From Adiantum capillus-veneris (Eukaryota; Streptophyta; Polypodiopsida; Polypodiales; Pteridaceae), in the NCBI GenBank assembly GCA_014529385.2, contig CM043955.1:136660108-136720107 (forward strand): DNA of 60,000 nucleotides, in the 5' to 3' direction. Shown here piece after piece: positions 45,800-58,185 of the stretch (position 1 is its first letter; every line of letters starts with the position of its first letter). The notes under the pieces were generated by a model. That model was not told the origin of the DNA, did no database searches, and saw only the letters and a list, made by a program, of their open reading frames with translations. Made by a program: the position numbers and the translations under genes.

Positions 45800-46099
45800 T
45801 GTTAACCCTCACGCACATTCCTATCACCTAGGACATACGCTGTATTATTTATTTGGTAGAGTCAAGTACCGGGCTTGTCGGTCCAATGGGAAAAGGGTAA
45901 GAGTGATCGCCGATGAGAGGCGCACTCTAACTGGAACAATTAGTTGGCTAAGCATGGGTGCCCAAGTGTGAATGGGGCAAGCTCATATAAAAGTCAACTA
46001 AACCTAAAATTCACTCATTCTCTCATTTGTGCAATTGAAGAGTACTCTTGCTCCATCTCCATCCTCTTCTTCTTCATCTCCTTGTGTGTGTGTGTGTGT

Positions 46100-46189
<90 letters not shown>

Positions 46190-46417
46190 ATTGCGGCGGC
46201 ACGACGGTGGCGAGGCGGCTGAACGCGGCATAGCGACGTCTCCCTCTTCTTCGCGGCGAGGAATCCTCCACGACAGTAAGCGTAGAGTGGTGAGTGACAC
46301 ACCATCGCCATCTTTGAGATTACTAGTTTAGGATTGTTGTGTGCTTGGAGCCATTTGTGGCTCGCACACTATGTATCGGCAAGTCCCTTGCATTGACACG
46401 TACGACAGATGCGCACA
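45800..46417 (+). repeat. 5' LTR of the gag-protease element
   Basis: 618 bp. TATA box in CATATAAAAG (45984-45993), then a CT-rich leader, a TG run, and an 85-bp (GA)n tract (46104-46188). It ends GCGCACA. Confidence 0.9.
46104..46188. repeat. (GA)n microsatellite inside the 5' LTR
   Basis: 85 bp of GA, against 99 bp at the same place in the 3' LTR (54130-54228). Confidence 0.95.
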
Positions 46418-46421
46418 TTTT

Positions 46422-46439
46422 TGGCACCGTTTTCGGGGA
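46422..46439 (+). promoter_or_regulatory. Primer-binding site of the gag-protease element
   Basis: TGGCACCGTTTTCGGGGA starts four bases after the LTR. It is a diverged form of the TGGCGCCGTTGCCGGGGA type of site and related to the remnant at 8361. Confidence 0.8.
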
Positions 46440-47160
46440 ATGCCGTACACCAAGCTTGAATGGCACTCTGTGCTTCTTTTGTGGTGCAATTTCAATTGTA
46501 GGAAAGGTAGGGAAGGAAGGTGTGTGTGTTGAGAATAAGGATTTTGTGTTGCTACTGTGTATTTCTTTGTTAATGAAGTTTTGAAAGGCTCCTGTGTTTT
46601 CTCTGTGATAAGGTCTTAGAATTAATGTTGTTAGTTCTGTGTAATGCAAAGTACAGTAAGTAGGAAGTAGATCTGTGAGAGCTAATGAAGTGTGTTAGTG
46701 TGTAATAGTAGGTGTATTAGTTGTAAGTAGGTAGGTAGAGTGTGTGCTCGAGTGCAGGCCGTGACAACCTTATCCCCAAAAAAATAAAAAATAAAAATAA
46801 AAATAAAAATTTTAAAGCTAGGACCGGGATCGGGAATATCTCCCAGACCCAAGCCCAAGCTCACGCTCAGACTCATGCCTTAGTCGCCCTTTAAAATTAC
46901 GTATTTTAGCTTCACACGTAGCTAAAAATCGACTTTTTGAGGACCAACGGAGCTTTAGGTGTCCGAACGTTGTGCTGTAAAGCACACCGCGATCCTATGA
47001 GCAATACGCTCATTTTGAGCTATTACACACTTTAATAAAAAAAAACAATCATTAATAAACATAAAAAGACATTAAAAAAACGAGTGAAAACGGATGCCTA
47101 AAAAAGTAAACGGTTAACCTTCGAGGTTATTCGCCGATGCTTGTAGGGTGCCAAAGGCAC
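46440..47160 (+). other. Leader of the gag-protease element
   Basis: Non-coding, between the PBS and the probable gag start. It includes an A-rich low-complexity patch (46771-46815). No open frame of interest. Confidence 0.5.
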
Positions 47161-50100
47161 ATGCATCTGCGCTCTGGTCGTGTGCTAGAGACGGAGCAAC
47201 TAGAGAGAATTTTGACTTAGGTGAGTTCTCATTATCCAGCTACCTTAGGTTCCGGGCCCTCGGCGGGGACCCAAGGTAGTACAAACCAAGACCCAAACAT
47301 AGTGGCTAGTGACTCTTCCTCTAACTACGACGTCATGGAGGGTTTCCGATAGCTCAAGCCAAGACATGCATGCCATGGGCCCACGGTCCGGGCCGAGCGT
47401 GCTTAGCCGCTTGATGGAAATTTAGTAGAGACACTCGCTCCGAACATGGAGCTAGTGATGTAAATGAGGGGGGTAGGGAAGTAAATTCCCCATTCATGAC
47501 CAACGTAGACCCTATGCCCTTAGAGAATGTGCACGTGAATACTTCATTCACTACACCTCCTGACTCTTTAGAGCTATTCCCCTCCGAGGTCATATTACCC
47601 GATGGTAGAAGCCTTGCCGAAGTGCAAGAGGTTGAGTGGTATATCCTTGTAGCGAGGGAAAAGGAAATTGAGAGCTTACGCAAGGCAGAGCAACGAAGAG
47701 AGTTAAAATCGAAAGCTTCTATGTCAATATCTTTGCTAAGAGAGCAATCGAGTGCGCTTTCAACCCCTAGAAAGCAACATTGCATCTAGCTCAAAGGACA
47801 CCCCTAGTACCTCAATGTTAGATGGAGCGTTCTTAAATGAGAAGTGGGAGTACGAACTACAAACGCAAACTCTAACTGACCTATACACAGGTCACACTTA
47901 TCACGTGGGTTGGTTAGATGTCCTACAATCCACAATGGGTACTACTAGTGTGGAGGATCAACAACAAAGAGTTTGTGAGGTCATCCATAGGGTCATCGAG
48001 TTAGAGAGATAGAACAAGTAGATCAACATGCCTTCAACGGGTCTCATGATATTCTTGGATACAGGAAAGGCTAAACAACCGACCTTATCGCAAATGGAGG
48101 CTCCCTCGGTAAGTCCGATGGATCCTCCATATGTTGTTTTGCCAGGGGTCTCAGTGCAATCTGAGCCCACAAGTGATAGCTTTCCCTTGATGACACCACG
48201 GCTACCATGCCTACCCCAATGATGGGCATGCCGAGAAACACGCCATGGACCTCATTTGTTAGTAAAGCATCGCTACATGGTAGCTCAATGCCCGCAACAG
48301 TACCTACAAGTGTGTACCAATCGTATACACCCACGGATCCTCGTACTCATGTAGTTCATACCCCTCCCATTGCTTCAACTACGTATGCTCCACAACCACA
48401 ACACCCAAGATCTTATTTCCATGGGACCATACCAACTAGCATTAGGATGTCACATCCGACGTTTGCTACGACTAGGGCCACACATATGAACTTTGGACCA
48501 CCCCATGGCACAACATCATACCCAATGTGGAATCCAAGGGCTTCCTATGCACCAAGCCCAATGCCAATACCTACTCCACATGTAGTCTCTGGAGCACCTT
48601 CATCCATGGTGCCTGCTCACTTAGTTGACTTGGTAACATTTGCTCAAGCTATTGGTCGATCTATTGCTGAGAATATGCGTAACACGCCTGATAGAGAGCC
48701 TAGAAGTAAGGCAGTACAAATAGCCAAGCTCAAACAAAAATTTAGTGGAGACGGGGATGTGAGAAAGCATATCGAAGTGTTTGAACAAATATACGATTCT
48801 CTAGGAGAACACAATGACCTGCATAAGAGTAAGGTTTCAAGACTAACCTTAAGTGGGAAGGCAGGGGATTGGTATAGAACCCTAAGGGTGAAAGAAAATA
48901 CAATTTACCCTACTCTTAGGAGACTGTTCTTGAAATAATACATATGAGAGGGAGTGCTTTGGGGTGTAGCCTCTCAGCTCCAGAAAGCCCAACGAGAGGA
49001 AGGAGAGTCGGTGAGAGACTTTATTAGTTGCTTAAAGCATTTGAATTCTCGTTGTAATCCAAATGAGTGCTTCAATAATAATTAATTTCTTGATAGATTC
49101 ATTAGGAGATTACAACATGAGGATATCTACAATGGCTTAGTCATTAGAGGTATCACCACTTGAGAAGCAGTCACCACCAATGCAATCCAATTGGAGGATA
49201 ATTTAATGATTCAAGGAGAAAGAGTGTTTGTTGAGCCTAAATCTATTAGCTCGCAAGCATCAGGGCATCAGCCAATGACCCTAAAGCCTATTGCTAAGGA
49301 GCCAAAGATATCTAAGATGACTTTAGTAGATCTCACCAAGGCTATTCAAGAGAGTTTTGGAGACAATCGTGCTCCACAAAACAATCATATGGATCCAAGA
49401 AGGAAGCAACAATGGTGCTCAGTATGCTATGGACTGCATAATACCAGTGAATGCCCTACTTTTAGAGTAAAATTCAATGGAAATTGCAGTGCCTGTGGAA
49501 GGTATGGTCATCAGGCTAAGGATTGCATAGTATTTAAGTGCGCAATGGCTATTAGACGAACATTAGCATGGACAGACACACCTCGAGTGCCTGCATTGAT
49601 GCTTGCCCCACCTCTTGAACAAACAGCACAACACATTGTCCCTAGGGCCCAAAATGTTGTTCAGACAACACCCTTACCACCTCCAATGCTAGGACCGCAA
49701 CCACCGCATCCGAGAATCACTTCTATGAATCAAGTGGGTTGTGAGTCATCTGTGGCTTGTTTGGAAGGCTGTGAGGAATATATAGATCCTAATATTGCCT
49801 ATGGGATGGATGTGCTTGAAGAAAGGCCACAATACTACATGGAGGACTATTGGGGACAAGTCAAACTTGTATATCAAGTAGCTGCTAAGAGAACACCTCT
49901 TCAATGCTATGAGTGTGGAGGTCCACATCGTGTAGCCGAGTGTCCTATTAGGCTACAAAACAGCACCACACTAATGCAAACCAATCAAGCGAGCACGTCT
50001 ACAATGCCGATACTCATGTGAATCAATGTGGCATAGATCATTTGATTGCCCAATGTCCAAATAATCCAAATGCACTGAAGATCACGCCATTAAACTTGAT

Positions 50101-50245
50101 TGAAGTTATCGAGGAGCCATCACAAAGTACACCTGTGGTACCAGTAAACGTACTCACACTATTGATGCTCCAAAAACAAAATTACATTCTTGAGGAAAGA
50201 GACACGGCATCAATTGCCCAATCTTACAAAAAGAAGAAAACATGA
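47161..50245 (+). pseudogene. Decayed gag with multiple zinc knuckles
   Basis: A likely start is ATG at 47161 (MHLRSGRVLETEQLE), similar to the LRSGR opening of many plant gypsy Gags. Several stops and shifts follow. 47496-47789 and 47752-48012 hold charged helical sequence. 48207-48938 has a Pro/Thr-rich segment and then the capsid core (IAKLKQKFSGDGDVRKHIEV, LSGKAGDWYRTL), interrupted after 48938. 49191-50021 carries zinc knuckles CSVCYGLHNTSEC, CSACGRYGHQAKDC and CYECGGPHRVAEC. A fourth, partly lost one (QCGIDHLIAQC) is at 50018-50245. Gag would package the element RNA. At least five lesions prevent translation as one protein. Confidence 0.75.
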
Positions 50246-50931
50246 AGGAAGAGATCGCAAAAAGCAGCAAAGTCAGACCCCAGTTCAAAGACCAACATAG
50301 GGACTAGTGACAACCCCGTATATATGAAAGACACTGAAGAGGATTCCGATTCAGGTGAAACCATGGAGACCAAAACGACCACTAAGATAGAAACCAACAA
50401 GGAAGATCTCCATGAGCCACAATGGCTAGGATCTGAGAAGAAGATAGGAACTTATCCAAACCCTACAGAGGAGATTGAGCGAGTCAAGCAATTAAGGAGT
50501 TTGGTAGAAGATACCCAAAGGGATCTAGAACCAGCACCTAGGCAGATCCAAATTATAGATACCGTGTTCCCTACGCAACAACAAACTCACCAAGTCCATA
50601 GACCCTTAGCCATACCTAGTGTCATCCAAGAAGAAAGTGACTTAAAGTCATGGGAAAGTGGGCGTACTCACTTCTTGATGGAAAGAATGTTTACAGAGGG
50701 ACTACCTGATCCTATCGAAGAAATGGAGATCCCATCTTCCCCACATCAAGGGACTAAAGTCCAAAAGGTGCCGTTAAACATTGCCAAATTGATGGATTTC
50801 ATGTCTTCAGAAGTTAGAACCACCATCATGTCCAAACTATATAAAGACCCTGAGCTAGTCTCAAACCCGTCTCAACCCTTCGAGACTTCCTCAACGGAGA
50901 ACTAAAGTTTGGGCTACCACAATTTGCACAT
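50246..50931 (+). pseudogene. Acidic gag-protease linker
   Basis: An open frame at 50324-50905 is rich in Glu, Thr and Lys (DTEEDSDSGE...), with IPSSPHQGTKVQKVPLNIAK near its end. No domain recognised. It lies between the last zinc knuckle and the protease. Confidence 0.45.
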
Positions 50932-51616
50932 ATGGATGGAGCTGGGGAGATGCCAATAGAGGAGGAACACTTAGATCCACAACCCAACTTAGATGAGAAC
51001 CTTGTTATAGAAATACCTATTAACAAGTTGGGACAATACTTTGAGGGTGATGAATCTAGTGCGACCATACCAATCACTACTAAGGGATTAACTGTGAAGG
51101 GAATCCTTGATGGTGGCGTTTGGGTTAGCATTGACTACAAATTGCTGGGAAACTATGGGAAGACCTCACCTTGCGACCACAACCATAGTAGTGAAGATGG
51201 CCAATGGGTCTATTGTTAAACCTATTGGGATGCTAGAAGATCTCAAGATCAAGGTCTTTGGACATAAAATAAGGATTACATTCATTGTTATGGATTTCTC
51301 CAAACACACTATGGCATCGGAGATGATCTTAGGACGTCCTTTCATGAGGGAAGCAAAAATGGTGCATGACTGGTCTAAAAACCATGTCTACTTGCAGCTC
51401 CAAGATTCTGTCATTCGAGTGGATCTTGTGACTGGTCGAGCACATACTCTAGGAAACAGATTTATAATTGATCATAGATCTGACACCACAATTCACTCGG
51501 CCCCATTGCAGTATTGTTACACGTGTAAAGCGGACACAGATGTTGGGGAAGATTCTCCTTATATGGATGTAATACCTAGGATGGCTGAGTCAGCAATGTG
51601 GATTGGGTCCACCTAG
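50932..51616 (+). pseudogene. Retrotransposon aspartic protease (D-G-G type), frameshifted
   Basis: 50932-51219 ends with IPITTKGLTVKGILDGGVWVS. A one-base shift near 51107-51170 continues it in the frame 51107-51616. ILDGG corresponds to the active-site loop; D-G-G in place of D-T/S-G also occurs in some plant gypsy proteases, from memory. Downstream MASEMILGRPFMREAKMVHD gives the conserved I-L-G-R-P/x-F strand, and VKMANGSIVKPIGML fits the flap. Retropepsins act as homodimers and process Gag. No RT follows, which is unusual. The frameshift makes the copy inactive. Confidence 0.75.
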
Positions 51617-52547
51617 CAGCAACCATAGACACTTGGGAAAACAGGGGACGAACTGGGTAACACCTGAGGGGGATGAAATGCCCGTATCCTTAAACATGCT
51701 ACAAGCAATGCATATAGCTTCTGACAAGACTCATCCTAATATAACGAAGAAAATATACAAGTGGGTCCCTAAAGCTTCTTTAGCGACCATAGCTAGTGCT
51801 AAAAAACAGAAGCCTTGTAAGAAACGTCCCATTCGCCTCAAAAAATGTAAGGAAACGTGGCGGTGGATTCCTAAATGACTATTGGAAGCCCAAGGCTACT
51901 ATCAAGGAAATGATCAAATCTGGGTGCCAAAATGTAGATTGTGTTCTCACCTGTCACCTGACCCATGTAAGCCCAATCCCGTAGCTCCAAAACAAATCAA
52001 CGATCGTGGAAAGAAAAAAATCATAGAATGCTACACACCCGCTCCAGAGCTAGTTTGGGTACCGAAGAAAGAACGATTTGTTTCACCTAGCTCAGGAAAG
52101 GGGGAGTCCCATGAAGCTTCTAGCTCCTCCTGTAATGCATCCATAGAGGTAAAAGCTTCTCCACAGCCTCCACCTACAATAGTGGACCTCCATGAAGCTA
52201 CAAAGGAATCCACACCTCCGAGTGTTCAAGAATCACCTGATGAACCACTTCAAGTTCGATCCTGGGAGAGTACCTTACCACCCTTGCAACTCGCCTAAGG
52301 TAATATAAAACTACTAGCAGAAATCCTCACCTATTACCAACTGGAACAATTGGTTTCAAAGGGTGACAAGCACATTTCAAATGGTATGACCTACCCAAGG
52401 AAGGGGGAATTGTTTTCTGACATCCATCATTCACTTGCTTCCCTCTCAACCTTCCTCCCTGACCTCTCAATCTCCAATCTTAGGGAATGTATATATAAAG
52501 CATTATACTCACAAAAAACAAAAATAATAAAGAACAAGAGCAATTAG
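51617..52547 (+). pseudogene. Unknown C-terminal region with repeated W-[VI]-P-K
   Basis: Frames 51603-51878, 51882-52298 and 52350-52547 share the same phase and are separated by single stops (TGA 51876-51878, TAA 52296-52298). Four copies of a Trp-Val/Ile-Pro-Lys motif occur: YKWVPK, WRWIPK, QIWVPK and LVWVPK. A Ser/Pro/Glu-rich stretch follows (SSSCNASIEVKASPQPPP). I recognise no polymerase or integrase motif. It occupies the place where RT should be. Confidence 0.5.
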
Positions 52548-53810
52548 CAAATGAGTATGCACAATAAAAGTCAAAACATTGACCCAGACCTACACATTCA
52601 CATCCAGTACACTGAAACAGAAACCTTTGTCATCAAACACCTTTGATCCTCATCACTTGAGTGATGGAGGATAGGTAAGATTAGTACGATTAGATCAAAT
52701 CAAGCACGACCATCAACACAAACAGATGTTTCTTGTCCATTAACATTGCCCCTTATCTTTTTGCATCCATGTTTATCTGCTTTAATTGTGATTGGTAGCA
52801 TAATATTCAGTGCATTTGCTTAGTATCAAACATTAAATTCAATGTAATTTTTTGTCATAATCACTTGTCTAGGTTTAAAAATCAAGCACTCCGACTAAGC
52901 TAGGCATTAGAGATCTTCTCTTAATACCATGGTGAATGCCTTCCTAATAATCAATGGTTACTTAGGTTCTTAATCCGATTTAGGCATCATTGTGTGAAAT
53001 GTACTAGGGCTTTCTAGTGGGCTCAGTCCCTATTGACCTTTAGCTTAAGTATTATAAAGGGAGTTTAATAGTGTGATGAGCCTGGGGAGGGTAACAGCGT
53101 TATATGACCCCCCAAAGTTACAAAATTAAAATGCTGAAAACCAACAAACAAAAAATCAAAGTGCCACAATGTAAAATCTTAAGTTGGAAGAGAAACCTCA
53201 GCTTGAATTGGTACTCCACTCACATGTATCGCCTATGGTACTAGAGCCCTAGAGGTTCCGTGTGTGGGCGCTTTTCCTTGAAAAGCAAAAAACCCAAGGC
53301 ATACAAAATAAGCACACATATCAAAATTGAATCACTGTGAAAAGACTTTGGGGGGTCAAAGAAAAGGTAATCAGTTAGGCGATGATTTCATGAGAAATTC
53401 CTTTTATTGTAGCATAACTACAAGGTCTTCTAGGTATAGCCTCTAGTCAGCCCTCGGACATGAAATACTTGGCTCTCGTGATTAAACAACTTAATTGACC
53501 AAAGAAAATTGAGAAGCTTGCCCATGGTATTAATAGTCGATCTTTAGTACCTTTCGATCGTTAAATTAGCGACCCCAGACTTGTTTAATTTTTTATCTTT
53601 ACAACTGTTTATGCATTTGATTATATTCAATTTAATGTTTATTGCCTGACAAATGGTTTAAAATTTTGTCATCAATCAAATTGTCTGCCTACAACTGCAT
53701 ATGATTTTTAATTGTATATGAGAATGCAATTACTGTGCCAATGTTGTTTGATTTTGCAGTGATGCTCTTCCACCTCCACTAACGAGCTTCAACTCAATAA
53801 TCTACATCAC
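52548..53810 (+). other. Non-coding 3' interior of the gag-protease element
   Basis: 1.26 kb without a protein-like frame, between the last ORF and the PPT. No similarity to the pol remnants elsewhere in the window was seen. Confidence 0.55.
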
Positions 53811-53821
53811 GAAGGGAGGCA
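53811..53821 (+). promoter_or_regulatory. Polypurine tract
   Basis: GAAGGGAGGCA directly precedes the 3' LTR start TGTTAACC. Confidence 0.8.
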
Positions 53822-54467
<646 letters not shown>

Positions 54468-54823
54468 AATATCTTGCTCCCAAGATTTGGAAGACAAGAA
54501 GAAGGTGATGTACAAAGCCAACAAATAGACTGTCAATCCTATCTGACTGTTGATTGCAAAGACTAGTGGAGAGGGTCTAACATTGCTCGATTGATTATGC
54601 TTCCTATTGAGCTTGCTAGTAGCTCAATAATGGTTAAGCAAAAGGCAATCCCCAAGAGACTCCATTATTAAGACTATAGTCTCCAACAGTGTATCTCGAA
54701 CTAAGTCCTTTTCAACCAAGGTAATAGATCCCTGTCCCACTTACCCTATTGCAATGAACACGTCCAACCTTTCATGGAGAACTTAAGAACCTCTCTTCTT
54801 AAGTAAGAAAAGAGAAACCAATT
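54468..54823 (-). mobile_element. Chromovirus leader fragment (minus)
   Basis: Read on the minus strand it parallels the leader at 30981-31260: AAGAAGAGAGGT.CTTAAGT, AGGGTAAGTGGGA..GGGATC and ATAATGGAGT. It starts with the AATAT duplication, so the gag-protease element landed in this older element. Confidence 0.7.
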
Positions 54824-54836
54824 GCTTTGATACCAA
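54824..54836 (-). promoter_or_regulatory. Primer-binding site, variant
   Basis: Minus-strand TTGGTATCAAAGC follows the LTR end CCATTACA. It has one A for G relative to TGGTATCAGAGC. Confidence 0.8.
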
Positions 54837-55272
54837 TGTAATGGAAATGGCCTATGAACTTTGAGAATAGCGGAATTAGGAGAACTCGAGTGAGCATTTT
54901 TATGAGACTACTTTGAGAACATAGAGGGTGAACTTAAATAGTGGTAGAAACATAACCATTATACTTAATTAACTTGGCATGAAAAATACTTTTGCAAGAG
55001 AGAGAGAACTTGACAACAATTGAGGATTGGATTTATGTGGAGCCGGTCTCTCCTCCAATAGGCTTTTGTATTATAGATTCTCCCATCATGAGAGACTTGG
55101 TACAATACAATCTTTGTGTTCCTTGTGACCTAGGTGATGCATGAAGATGGAAAGCTTCATGCATCACAAGCATAACATAATCTTGTAAAAGCATTAACCA
55201 TCCCCGGCCTCAGTCCCAAGGACTCAAACACCTTCGAAGGTGAAAAGAGCTAGCAAGGAATGAGGGTAGGGT
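54837..55272 (-). repeat. Chromovirus LTR fragment (minus)
   Basis: It matches the last 430 or so bases of the LTRs at 30966 and 40135 in reverse orientation: TAATGGAAATGGCCTATGAA, then GGAGCCGG near 55040, and CACCTTCGAAGGTG near 55230. It breaks off near 55272. Confidence 0.85.
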
Positions 55273-56168
55273 AAGTTGAAAAGGTAACCCTCACCTGCAC
55301 CCATGGAAACAACACCACATATAGTTAGCATTGGCACCTTACTAGGTGATGCATGCGTATCCCACATGTTATAGATGCCACCCAACTGGATTGCTTTCAA
55401 AGACAAATAGTAAGAAAGGTAAAGCTAACCATAACATATATTCAGAGATGGTTTCATTTACAAGGGGTTGTAGGGAAACCACGTGGAGCCTCTTTTGCTT
55501 TGCAAGCTCTCATGAGATAAGGCCGGAGATAGTTTTATGAGGTTTTTAAGCCCCAAAGTGAGCCACATATACATGTTTCTTGACTTTAGAGAGTTAAGCA
55601 TTAATTGCCGCTATTTTTTTTTGGTTCAGTAATAGTGCTCATACGTGCAATCAATCTATACTTTGGAGTCGCGTGTAACACAAAGACATGTTAGTAATTG
55701 TGTACTACTCTTACCTAGATGGAGACAAAAAAACCATACGAAAAATAGTAAGTATGAAGCTCAATCCCCTTTAACCATAAACCCATAACGGTGAGACATT
55801 CCAGAGTCCCTTAGTTGTTCCATAAGCCAAGGGAATTTATCATCAATGCCCATTACATAATATGAAAATGATGCAATAAGAAACCATATTCAGCCATATG
55901 AGCAGCCATAAGGTACCATGCACAACAATACTAGGAAGCTATATTCACAACCATATTTGGCCATGACCCTTCTTAACCATATTCACAACCACTTGGTCAT
56001 ATAAGCGCCATATCCAGATGTAACAACCATAATCGGTCACATCCCTACGACATCAATGTATTTCACTACCCATACATCCCTACGATAGTTTAGTGGACAA
56101 ATATTGACATTTTTAATTGAACTCGAAAGAGATAAAAAAAATAGTGCCGCGGTTACCAAAGTGTCAAA
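55273..56168. other. Intergenic, nothing recognised
   Basis: An AT-rich stretch with frequent CCATA/CCATATTC motifs around 55880-56010. No gene or element end identified. Confidence 0.5.
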
Positions 56169-56960
56169 AGAAGCAGCCAACTACTCCCATAACAGTCATA
56201 CATTGACTTAGTATAGTCCACAACATGCATGAGTTCTATACTTCTAAACTGCTATAGTGGTACTGGTATATTGGTACTACTATACTGCAAAATTGGTATA
56301 TGTATACTGGTATACTGGTATTGGTCTCAAATTACAAAGGACACTAGAAACTATGTCAATGAAAAGGTGGTATAAACCCCATTCATAGTATAGAACAGTC
56401 TTTATACACAGTATTAAAATCAAGAATCGAAAGGTATAAAAGTCCGCCATCTTCAAGGAACACTGAAAACCATACTTGAGAAGGTAACCCTATCCTAAGG
56501 ATCAGAAGAAGTAACCAACTATTCCCATAATAGTCATACATCGACTTAGTATAGTCAAGAACATGCATGAGTTCTATACTGCTATACTGCTTATACTGGT
56601 ATATTGGTACTGCTATATTGTATGTGTATACTGGTATAATGCTATTCGTGTCAGATTTTGAGTGCTAGTACTGGTATACTGGTACTGATATACCAAAGAA
56701 CCCTTTCAAATTACAAAAGACACTAGAAATGTTAATGAAAAGGTGGTATAATTTCCATTCATAGTACAGAATAGTCTTTATACACAAGGACCAAAATCAA
56801 GAGGGTGAAAATATAGCAGTCTGCCATCTTCAAGCCAAGGAACATTGAAAACCGTAGTTGAGAAGGTAACCCTCACCTAAGGGTAGAAGAAGTAGCCAAC
56901 TATTCCTATAACAGTCATACATCAACTTTGTATATTCAAGAACATGCATGAGCTCTACTA
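56169..56960. repeat. Tandem repeat, 338-381 bp units
   Basis: Copies start at 56169, 56507 and 56888, each with AGAAG.A.CCAACTA.TCC followed by ATAACAGTCATACAT. Two units are full length (338 and 381 bp) and the third is cut after about 70 bp. Each full unit contains a stretch rich in TACTGGTATA, and a shared block with AATGAAAAGGTGGTATAA and CAGTCTTTATACACA. Confidence 0.9.
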
Positions 56961-57338
56961 TCATATCAAAGGTGAATCACAACACAAATAAGCAGATCAG
57001 ATAGTAGTCCATATCAGAGACAAAGTCACCTAAGATTGAGTTGGAGCAGCTAGCTCCACAATAGCTTGCTTGTCTTTTCCTTTTGCCACACAGAGCCAAC
57101 ACCACACACCCTTGCGAGTTAAATCCTCACACTCTCAAGGTACAGAAAAACTTTCACTAGTACGCAAACACATCATAGATGCACACCTATACCAATGCTA
57201 AGTGAGCATGGAAGCTCACCTTTTATAGGCTTCGGTGCTAGTAGCCACATTCCATTCATAGTAGCAAGGTGGTTCCGTCTTCAAGAGGGCAAGGCGCGTC
57301 CGTCTTTAAGAGGGGAAAGAACCAACAGTGTCGCCTCG

Positions 57339-57783
<445 letters not shown>

Positions 57784-58185
57784 TAGAGATGTGCTGTAGA
57801 GCAGATGTCACAGGAGGGAGCCACCACATCATGAATCATATGAGGACACATTATACAGAGTCAGGCCTGCTCGTCTAAAATCAATTATCTTCCTTAACTC
57901 ATTAGGTGTTAGGTACAATATATTACGCAACCACCCACAAATTTCCTATTAAGAATTTCACCTTGTAGATACAAACCCCTTTTTTTACAAGAGATTTCCT
58001 GGGTCAATACAAGATATTGAGGCTAATCCCCATTTAATTACACCAAGGCTATGGCAACAAGCCACTCCTATATCCAGAAGGAGATTAATCCTTGCATTAA
58101 CAGTAGCATATGTGTGCGCGTGTGTGCGCCCTCCCTTACCCAGGCACCATAACTAATGAGTATAGTAGGCCCATTAGATATGTTC

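Noticed and set aside
46004-46331. Open frames of about 100 codons on both strands, repeated at 54030-54381
   Set aside because: They read through the (GA)n tract in the LTRs; no protein-like composition outside the tract.
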